64,000 nucleotides of DNA from assembly GCA_019802505.1 (NCBI GenBank), contig JAFMOC010000023.1, positions 286,501 to 350,500 on the forward strand, written 5' to 3'. A model generated the notes under the pieces. It searched no databases. It saw only the letters and a list, made by a program, of their open reading frames with translations, and had not been told where the DNA came from. Of the stretch, positions 8,771 through 20,400 are shown piece after piece (the first letter of the stretch is position 1; each line of letters starts with the position of its first letter). The DNA is from Corydoras sp. C115. Its lineage: Eukaryota; Chordata; Actinopteri; Siluriformes; Callichthyidae. The translations under genes and the position numbers were made by a program.

Positions 8771-9000
8771 AACTAGAAATCAAGAATACAATTTTCACTT
8801 ATGCGCTCGTGATTCCATCATGAGTATGTAACTAAATAGAACCAAAATATTTCAAAATGCGGATTAGCTAGAACTAAAACACTTAGTTAAAGAAGCAAAA
8901 GTCCTGTTAGTTCTATTAATGTACAACAAATCCTAAAATATTACTCAGCGTGACCGGTTCGACTCTCTTATTACATCACTCCTCTCTGATCTGAATCCTC

Positions 9001-11556
9001 TTAGCTGGAGATGTTCTGGTTCACATAGTCCTCGTAGTCCATTGGGATGGTGTCTGTTAATACATGTAAATTGTGTTAACTGTTAATCATATCAGGATTT
9101 GAAATTCCACAAGACTATATCAGCAGGAAGGATGGGTTAAGTGGTTTAAAAAACAAACCTACCATTACAGCGATATTTCAGATTTGACCAGATGATGTTT
9201 TCCTGAGAAAAGCAGAAGACACCTAGACGACCGCCACGCATGCTCGTGTCAATAATCACTCCTGAGTCTGCCACCAAGACGGTACCCTCATAAAATCTCA
9301 CCCTTAGAGAAATGAAGCATAAATATTAACATACCAGATGTTTTGACTAAAAAAAAATTATAACAAAGATTGAGAACCACACTTTTGTAATGTAAGTAAA
9401 TGGCATGTTAAGGTTCATTTTATATTCCTTTTATATTATATTTATATTTCAAATCCCGATCTGGGTGGAGTTTGCATGTCCACGTGGGTTTTCTCCGGGT
9501 TCTCCGGTTTTCTCCCACAGTAAAAAAACGTGGATTCAAGGTGAATTGGCTGCTCTAAATTGCCCCTATCTAAATTGCACTTAATAATGTGTGTGTGTGT
9601 GTGTCTGTGTGAGTGAGCGTATCCCCAGCAATGGATTGGCACTCTGTCCTGTCCAGCACCCGAAATGTTCCCCCCTGGAGGGCCACAGGGACCCTGCCCA
9701 TATTCTGACACAACCATTTTGCCAGACTGCTTTCCTATGCTATATAGTATGAGATGATGATCACAAATTCCTTTCCATCAGAACTTACACCTGAGGCTTC
9801 CTACCTGATGTATCCCACCTGAGGCCTGTGCTGCAGGTTCCACCGATACGAGACCTTGTCTTTCCAGCCCACATTGCGAGGATCTTTCCACAACAGTCTC
9901 ACCTGATTGTTGGTGTCTCCAGTGTGCCACAGCGAATTCCTCAAAAACTCACCAGGTCCAGTTTTAGATTTTACAGCCTGAGAGCACACAAGATCATTTA
10001 CTCAACTAGCTGTCAGCAGAGGTGGGAAGTAATGAAGTAAATGTACCTCTTATGCATGTTATTGTACTTAAGTTGTTTAGATTTCTGTATTTTACTTTTT
10101 ACTTCTACTTACTACTTACTACTACTAAATACCTGTACTTTTTACTCACTATGTTTTCAAAATAGGTTCATTACTTTATTTTGATTTTATTTTATATGTT
10201 GATTTTATCACTTGGCATGGTGGCTTAGTGGTTAGCACATTCTCCTCTCAGCACTAGGCATTCCCGGTTCGAATCCCAATCTGGGTGAAGTTTCCATGTT
10301 CTCCCCCTGTCCTGGGTGTAACTGCCCAGCTCCCAAAACGTTCTCCCCTGGAGACCCTAATATAGGATAAAGTGGTAGGTAATGGATGGATGAATGGATT
10401 TTATCACTTGGCGGCATGGTGGCTTAGTGGTTAACATGTTCTCCTCTCAGTGCTAGGGATTCCCGGTTCGAATCCCAATCTGGGTGAAGTTTCCATGTTC
10501 TCCCTGTGTCCGCGTGGGTTTCCGGTTCCTCCCACAGTCCAAAAACATGGATCAAGTCAATTGAATTCTCCAAAATTGCCCCATATAGAGTGTGTGTGTG
10601 TGTTTTCTATAGTGGACAGCCCACTCCCCTGGATGGGCATGGGGAACCCCCCCGTGACCCTAATATAGGATACAGCAGAAGATAATGGATGGATGGATTT
10701 TATCACTTTATTTTATGATTTAAACTTCCTCTTTCGGGTTTTATGGCAGGAGGCAGATATATATTCTTTAATCCGCTTTAGATCGATAAAGCGGAATCCT
10801 ATTGCATGGTAGGCGGCACGGTGGCTTAGTGGTTGGCACGTTCGCCTCTCAGCGCTAGGGATTCCTGGTTCGAATCCCCATCTGGGTGGAGTTTCCATGT
10901 TCTCCCCGTGTCTGCGTGGGTTTCCTCCGGGTTCTCCGGTTTCCTCCCACAGTCCAAAAACATGGATCAAGTCAATTGAATTCTCCAAATTGCCCCATAT
11001 AGAGTGTGTTTGTGTCATTGAGTGTGTGCCCAGCGATGGATTGGCGCCCTGTCCTGGGTGTATCTGCCCAGCGCCCGAGACGTTCTCCCCTGGATGGGTA
11101 TGGGGAACCCCACCGCGACCCTAATAGAGGATAAAGCGGAAGATAATGAATGAATGAAACTATTGCATGGTAAACGCGGGAAGGAGGCGGGATGAGAGGA
11201 ACGGATTGGACTTGTGATTGGCTGACGGGAAAAGACCAATCAGGAAAACCAAGAGGAAATAGAAGCTGAAGTTTACCTGCAGATGTAAAGAAGCGCATTA
11301 AGGTGAGTTTATTTTAGGTTAATTTTATATTTAAAACATTTTATTTGGCGCAGGTCTTCAGCAGGTGTTCTGACGAGTTGTGTTACATTCTCGCAATGTG
11401 CTGCCACGGTGTACTTTGTGCTTTTATACGGACAGTCGCTTAAATAAAACTAGTTCAGAGTTCTAACATAACTCTTGTTAAGCCAACCTTTAAAAATTAA
11501 AAAAAGCCAACCTCTGCTAATTAATGTTATAATTAATGTTAACGTTTGTCCAGCCG

Positions 11557-11627
<71 letters not shown>

Positions 11628-14600
11628 CTGACCCCGTCACAAAGCGTGATGGTTTTTATAAACTGCGTTCTGTAATTTGAACACTAGATGGCAGTATTTG
11701 ATTGTTAGGGAACCCTGTTACTTTTGGTCAGTGTTCACTGTAAAAACTGGACTAGTGGCAATACACAAGTGAAGTTTACACAAACTGTACATGAGTTCAG
11801 AACGGCATTGTTCAATATTTATAATCAGTACACAGACAATTTTATCATTCAACCACTGATTTGGTTCATTGTTTTGCACATTAGAATAGTCACATGGTTT
11901 TGGACAGTATTAATTTAAAAAGAACAATGTTCAACTAAAGCAGTTCACTGCAGGTTTTCATGTGATAGTGCTGTGATAAAAAAAAACATTTTAAAAAATG
12001 TAATTCGAGGTGATTTTTAAATACATTTTTAAACTTTTTTTACTTCAAGTACAGGGCGGCACGGTGGTTTAGTGGTTGGCACGTTTGCCTCTCAGCACTA
12101 GGGATTCCCGGTTCGAATCCCCATCTGGGTGGAGTTTCCATGTTCTCCCCGTGTCCGCATGGGTTTTCTCCGGGTTCTCCGGTTTCCTCCCACAGTCCAA
12201 AAACATGGATCAAGTCAATTGAGTTTTCCAAATTGCCCCATATAGAGTGTGTTTGTGTGAGTGTGTGCCCAGCGATGGATTGGCGTCCTGTCCTGGGTCT
12301 ATCTGCCCAGTGCCTGAGATGTTCTCCCCTGGATGGGCATGGGGAACCCCCCCGCGACCCTAATATAGGATAAAGCGGAAGATAATGAATGAATGAATGA
12401 ACTTTAAGTACATGTAGGTGCATAATATAATTGTTTTCAGTATTACTAGTACTTTTACTTAAGTGAGGGGCTTCAGTACTTCTGCCATCTATTATCAGAA
12501 TACAGACAAGCTTTACAAACCAGAACATCCAATGACTAACACAGACTAATGTTTATGAGCTAATAGGAACAATAGGAAAATAGGAAATCGTGGAACCTTG
12601 AGCTGGATGCCAGGTTCAGCCACGGCTCGGAAGGGCACAGCCTGCCAGTAGGTCTGCTCTGTCTGCTTCCACATCACCACATAGAAGCTGGACGAGTCCT
12701 GATAGCCGAAGATGAAGCCGGCGTAGTCATCGTCAGTCACAGTGTTCACATGGAAGGTGCCCTCGAAATCCACACCACTGAAAGCAGTGTAGCCTGAAGA
12801 GAAGGAACATGGACAAAATGAGTGGGACATAAAGTGCCCTTCTGGATACCTACCAAGTTTAAACTTTGTGAGTGTTTCTTATAAAGAATGATGTCACAAA
12901 TACAACAGCGGATTACATTGTTTCAACTTTGTGACAATACTTTGGGATTGTCGTATTTTATTCTTCCATTTGTGTATATGTACCCGTGAGCAGCTCAACA
13001 CAGTCCTTCATCTTGTAAAAAAAAAAAAGTGGAGGTTCTTATGTTTTTTAGAGTTCAACTCTTTTAAAATAAGATTTTTAGTAAAGTTCTATCAGCGCTA
13101 GGGATTCCGGGTTCGAATCCCAATCTGGGTGGAGTTTCCATGTTCTCCCCGTGTCCGCGTGGGTTTCCTCCGGGTTCTCCGGTTTCCTCCCACAGTCCAA
13201 AAACATGGATCAAGTCAATTGACTTCTCCAAATTGCCCCATGTAGAGTGTGTGTATGTGAGAGTGAGTGTGTGCCCAGCGATAGGTTGGCGCCTTGTCCT
13301 GGGTGTATCTGCCCAGCGCCCGAAACGTACTCCCCTGGATGGGCATGGGGAACCCCCCCGCGACCCTAATAGAGGATAAAGCAGAAGATAATGAATGAAT
13401 GAATGAGTAAAGTTCTACAAGTCCGATAATCAGCTGTCCACATACATTTGGCCATTGAGCATTTACGCAGTAATACATTGATTGGTCCTGTTGTGCTGTG
13501 GACACTTACCCACTGCAAGTCCAGGATCACTGTTCATAGTTTGAACGATCTCTTTGCCCTGATTGAGCACCACCCAATTGGGATCAATCTGAGCCTCACC
13601 CTCCGGGTCCAGCACTACTGTCTGATATGCTCGGAAATCAGTCAGCGTCACCTCTGCATTCTCAGGACATGTGTCAATTACGTCAATCACCTTGTCCTGG
13701 TCAAAGTCACCTGTGCAGGCATCTCCCACCCCATTATCTAACAGGCACACAAACACATCGGCTTTGTTAAGACACAATAAACCATGTGTCTATTGATATT
13801 TTAGCTGGTGATCCATACTGTCTGCGTCTGCTTGGTCTGGATTGGGCACCAGTCTGCAATTGTCTGCGTCATCCACGATGCCGTCGTTATCGTCATCATC
13901 ATCACACTCGTCTCCGAGCCCGTCCTTGTCGGTGTCCAACTGAGAACTATTGATGACTGTGGGACAGTTGTCTTTGGTGTTTTGGTGCCCGTCTCCATCA
14001 CTGTAAGCACAGTGTGTGTTAGAAACGCAGGGGAAATATGTGCAAGGATGATAAAAGAGTGTGAACACATTTACCTGTCAGTGTTTGTGTCACAAGTGTC
14101 CCCTACAAGGTCATCATCAACATCAGACTATAAAATCAACGATAGACAATGTTTACTGAAAAAACATAGTGTGGTCAGAGTGTAAGCTGTAGGATAGATC
14201 ATTAATCTGTGATCTTACACACCATATTTGTAAAATATATGACTAAATATACAGATTATTCAAAATAAAGGGTAAAAGCTTTGTTGATATACTCATTACA
14301 ACCACCAAGAAGCAATCAATTACGCATAAATTAACATTTACACCATTTGCAGGAAACGTAATCTAAGAAAAGCCGGACCATGGCTACTTTAAGATAAAAA
14401 GGCGATTGATGCTCTGTCCAGCACCCCTTTGGATGAGCATGAGGACCCCCCCCCCCATTTTTATTGAGTTTTGTTTAAACTCTTTTTAGGATTCTGATAT
14501 AAATTTTGGTTTATAATCCATCCATCCATCCATACATTATCTTACGCTTTATCCTTTATTAGGGTCGCTGGGTGGTTCCCCATGCCCATCCAGGGGAGAA

Positions 14601-17335
14601 CGTTTCGGTCGCTGGGCAGATACACCCAGGACAGGGCGCCAGTCCATCGCTGGGCACACACTCACTCACACAAACACACAAACACACTCTATATGGGGCA
14701 ATTTTGAGAATTCAATTGACTTGATCCATGTTTTTGGACTGTGGGAGGAAACCGGAGAACCCGGAGGAAACCCACGCGGACACGGGGAGAACATGGAAAC
14801 TCCACCCAGATTGGGATTCGAACCGGGAATCACTAGTGCTGAGAGGAGAACATGCTAAACCACTAAACCACCGTGCCGCCCCTCGGTTTATAATTCATTC
14901 ATTCATTCATTATGTTCTGCTTTATCCTTTATTAGGGTCGCGGTGGGGTTCCCCATGCCCATCCAGGGGAGAACGTCTCGGGCCCTGGGCAGATAGACCC
15001 AGGACAGGGCGCCAATCCATCGCTGGGCACACACTCACTCACACAGACACACTCTATATGGGGCAATTTGGAGAATTCAAATGACTTGATCCATGTTTTT
15101 AGACTGTGGGAGGAAACCGGAGAACCCGGAGGAAACCCACGCGGACACGGGGAGAACATGGAAACTCCACCCAGATTGGGATTCGAACCGGGAATCCCTA
15201 GCGCTGAGAGGCGAACGCGCTGACCACTAAGCCACCGTGCCGCCACTCGGTTTATAATACTAAACATAAATGTACACAGCTTCCAAGCTTATGGTCATTT
15301 ATGTGACCTTCAGGCTTTAATAAAAAAAAGGCTAAAAGAAACCACTTTATATTATCACTGTAATGCGAATCCAAGCTTGTTTTTGTGGTCTGGTTTTCAT
15401 TTAGCTCGGCCGACTGTCAGGTTTGAATTTTCGCTCCATCCATTATGCTAATTATGCTGGATTCCTTATGAGACCATTACAAACTAATAGTAACCATGAC
15501 CAGCAGGGATTATTCTATCGAAAGAATGGAAGCCATCGCAAGTTTCTGATCAACAGGGAATCAAAATTTCAGAAATCTCTCACCATGTGTTTAATTCATC
15601 AATATAGAGATGGTACCTGGGTGGGGTTTGGCATGTCAGGACAGCTATCACACACATCTCCCACGCCGTCATTGTCCTGGTCGGCTTGGTCAGGATTTGG
15701 GGTTCTCTGGCAGTTATCCAGAATGTTCTTCACTCCTGCTCAGTAAAAGTTGCCAGTCAAAACTAAATCTGAAGAATGTGCTTATCATAAGGTGCATATC
15801 TAAAAAGCATTAACAAATCATGGGAGTGGTATCTCAGTGGTCAGGGCGTTGGGTTTTAATCTGAAGGTTGGCGGTTCAAATCCCAGGTCCACTGAAGTTA
15901 CCAATGTGGGTCCTTGAGTAAGGCCCTTAACCCTCATTGGGTTGTTGTGATTAACCCTGTGCTCACTTTGTAAATCACTTTGGATAAAAGCATCTGCTAA
16001 ATGACCAAATGTAAATGTAAAACATTATACAGAGGGATGGGATGCCTTTATTATGACCATCTATCACAAGGTGGCGGTGTTCTGCTGGGCTGCTTCAAAA
16101 TAGTTTCCACTGGTCATCATCTCCTGGCTGGGTGTCTGGGTGGAAATGTGGTTTTGCCCGCTGACACGTGACCAGCGCTGAACTCGTGCCTGTTTGAACA
16201 CTAAAAATGTCTAGCTCTGTCTGGATTTTTACGCTTTTTAACGTGAACACTTTACAGCATTTTATAGTAGCATTATTGATAAAGTACTTCAAAGGCATTA
16301 GCAGTAAAAACGTCCTTCGGACCTCTGCTGGTACCTGAGTACCTATTAAAAAAGGCCTTTGAAAAAGCACTCCTAACTAGTGCCCTGACAAATGCAGAGG
16401 CACAGCCTTCTTCTGTTTTGCCTTATAAAAGTGATCTAAGAGCCGGAAAATGTGGAGAGCAGCAGCCTGACAGAAAACGATTTTCAAACAACATCCCATT
16501 TCTCCATTTCTATGTCTGAGAGAAAACAAATGTGCATGCAAGGTGTCCGGGCTGGGAAAATGTGATGACATGTGCATGGAAATGTTTTCTGTCCCTGAAT
16601 CTATGTCCAATATAAAAAGTCTCACAGAGAACGAACTGTAATGAAGCAGCAGCCCTCATTGTGTTTCATACAAACAGAAGCTTTTAACAGACATGCTGGA
16701 TCTGTATCGGTCAGCTTTGAATCCCAGTATGCAGCTGTAACATTTACCATCGCCATCCATGTCATCGTCACACGCATCCCCCAATCCGTCCTGATCCGTG
16801 TCGCGCTGGTCTGGATTTTGAACTTTAACACAGTTGTCACAAGCATCGCCGTAAACATCTTCATCTGAGTTTTTCTGATTGATGTTTGGAATCAATAAGC
16901 AATTGTCCTGTTAAGAGATTACAAAGACACCGAATTGAGTTTACTGTTCATTATTGTTATTGTAAACATGTTTGTGTCTATATATATATATATATATATA
17001 TGGCTTAGTGGTTAGCACGTTCGCCTCTCAGCACTAGGGATTCCCGGTTCGAATCCCCATCTGGGTGGAGTTTCCATGTTCTCCCCGTGTCTGCGTGGGT
17101 TTCCTCCGGGTTCTCCGGTTTCCTCCCACAGTCCAAAAACATGGATCAAGTCAATTGAATTCTCCAAATTGCCCCATATAGAGTGTGTCTGTGTGAGTGA
17201 GTGTGTGCCCAGTGATGGATTGGCGCCCTGTCCTGGATCTATCTGCCCAGCGCCCGAGACGTTCTCCCCTGGATGGGCATGGGGAACCCCCCGTGACCCT
17301 AATAGAGGATAAAGCGGAAGATAATGAATGAATGA

Positions 17336-17419
<84 letters not shown>

Positions 17420-20400
17420 TAAAAAGTGACAACAGACTTATAAGGTGAATATACTAAAAACATGAGTAATTAAATGGCTGGTATTTAATTATATTTAATT
17501 CAAATTCAGTTAGGATCTTGTGCTGCAGCAGCTAATTGTCCTTTTGGTGTTAGTACACAATGCTGACGCTGTTAAATGGAACCAGAGAACGTGGTGCAGA
17601 GTGTATACAACTTTTGGCACAACATCTCTGACTAAGGTGTTAAATTTCACCGATCGCAAAGTAACAGAGACAATCAAAAAGAGCCATGAAGGAAAAAAGA
17701 GCATAGAGCATAGACTAATTAACTAATTATTATTAATATTATAAAAGAGTTTAAATTACTTGCACTACTTTTTTTTAAACTTGAAATATGTTGATGTTTA
17801 ATAATAAAATAAAATAATTAGTAAATGTAACCTTGTTTCATTAAATGCCTTAAAAATGCCAAAACAAAACATTTTATTTTTAAATAAAATTAAATAAAAT
17901 AAAATAATCAGAGCATGTACCTTTTCATTAAATATTCCATCGTTGTCTGCATCTTCATCACATGTATCACCTTTTCCATCTCCATCGGCATCTTCTTGAC
18001 CAGAATTAGGAATATACATGCAGTTGTCCTAATAGCAAAAAAGCATCAATAATAAGCTTTAAAAACCTTTAGATATAAAAATGTTCGCCTGCTCACGAGC
18101 TCTTCTGAGATTTATAAAAATGAATAAACATTTGTCACCTTTCTGCAGGTTGAATCCTGGCAATGAAGCTTTCTATCTGGATAGGCATCGATGTCAGTGT
18201 CTTTCCCACAAACATAGCCATCGCCTGCCCAGCCAATGTTGCACTGAAGATGAAACAAAAAGGTATAAAGCTTCATTCACCATGAAGGCAAAATATATGA
18301 TCACCATAAACAAGTTATATTTTTCTTTATTAATGGGAAAATATCTACAATTATTTATATAAGTTAACTAAAACCTACACTCCTGATATGTCATGCATTT
18401 ACGTCATCCGTGACACTGCAATGCATGAATGTATAAAATCATATATGATTTTAAAAAATGTGTTCTAAGTGATTTTAACTTTAGACATTGACTTACCATA
18501 TAGATGGACTTTGTAGTTTTACAATGACAGACTGTAGTCCATCTGTTTATGTAAAATGGGATATGTGCACAGTATACTGATTAATGTTCTCACCGTACAA
18601 CTGAGGCTTCCATCTCTCTCGATTTTACACTCTGCATTGACATCACAGGGATTCGGCTGACCATTAGCACACAGCCTTCTGGTAGACAGATCAACAGGAT
18701 TGGGATTGGGATTGGGATTGAGATTTTCAATCTCGGGCCTGGTTCCAGTCCGTTTGCAGCCACTCACTTGGTCACCAGTGAAGCCAGGCTTGCAGTCCCC
18801 ACAGCGAAAAGAACCCTGAGAAAAAGCCCCATTGACTGGAAAACCACACAGAGTCTTGTTCACAGATTATTATCAGTGTGTGTGTAGGACTCAAGGAGAC
18901 CAACATTGACAGGTTTATCTCACCACTGTGTTGTAACAATAAGAATTCGGAGTGCAGCTCCCGCCATCTATTCTTTGACATTCATCTATATCATTGCAGA
19001 CCTGATGAATAGAAATGGTATCAACATTCTATTACAAAAGCATGAAAGTCATTATGGTATTATGTTGGTATATGTAAATATTGTTTTAATATATAGTATA
19101 TAATTATATATAGTATGTTTACTTTATAATTATAATGTAAGTCAGCATTAACGACAACAATTAAAATTAAAACTGTTTGACTTTCCTGTGTGCTTGAAAA
19201 ATCAGGACACCTTTTAGTGACATCTCATTTCATTTAATCTCCATATCTTCCGCATAATCCTCTACCCAGGACAGGGTGCCAATCCATTGCTGAGCACACA
19301 CTCAGTCACACACACTATTTAGTGGCAATTTCGATGCAGCAATTTAGAGCAGCCAATTCACCTTAAATCCATGTTTTTGGACTGCGTGAGGAAACTGGGG
19401 TTAATAAAGGGTTAAAGGGTTTTAAAGGGTTAATAAATCCTATAACACTTATTGGCCGACCTATCAGACCTACACAAGAAAAGATGAGCAGTAAGGAATA
19501 TAAGAATCATACACAAGTCTTAAATCCACTGGCTCCTGGTGGTGCATTATACAATTACAGCGTTATTGTTGTGTGGCTGGGTTTACTTTGTATTTTTTAA
19601 AAATTTACTTTTAAAATTGAATTTACCCTTGCCTTGTGTGTGTATATATGTATTTTCTTACCTGCTTGTTTGATTGTGCAAAAGCAATGCCTGTACCGTG
19701 CACTGGCTTCCCACTGAAACCTCTGGGACAACTCTCACAACGGAACCCGGGGGCTGTGTTAACGCATTGCACCCCATGGAAACATGGATTCATTAGACAC
19801 TGCAAGCACACATCACAGCTGTCACTCATAATCACTGGTTTTGTGATGTAAAGTGTTTATTTAAAGGTCAAGATTATAATTCAGCAACTCAAGAATGGAA
19901 TACATTATTATTTTGTTCACAATGGAAACACTGTTCTTAAAACTAAAGCTTCACAAAATGAAGATAAAGACATAAAGGAACGAAGAAAAATGTTTTCACT
20001 AAGATTTATTTACATTCTGCTTGTAATGCAGCACACTGTGACCTAAACAGAATGTGATGCAGTATGTAATGAAGGAACAATAATCACCTAATTTGTTGTA
20101 TATTGTCAGGAGCAGGCGATATTGCTTATTTTTTGTCTTGTCTGGTCTGCGTGTCATTAATTAGTGTAATTTGTAAATTGATACGTTTGTTGCTAATTAT
20201 TGTCTGCTGTGTTTTTCCATCACATGGTTTCTATTTTGAGTTATTTTTAACCCATCTTGTCTGTTTATTACCTAGTGTCTCCTGTATTAAATACATTTCT
20301 ATAGTTTAACTCTATAGGCTGCCATTTCGCATATAATAACTCATAATAACAAAGAACTGTAGCAATACGAGGCATGATCCTTACATTTCTTTGCATTATA

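Noticed and set aside
15423..15746. + strand ORF of 107 codons overlapping 15617-15735
   Set aside because: It is the antisense shadow of a thbs4 type 3 repeat exon.
18675..18730. Interstitial telomeric repeat
   Set aside because: The hexamer is gattgg rather than ttaggg and lies inside a coding exon.
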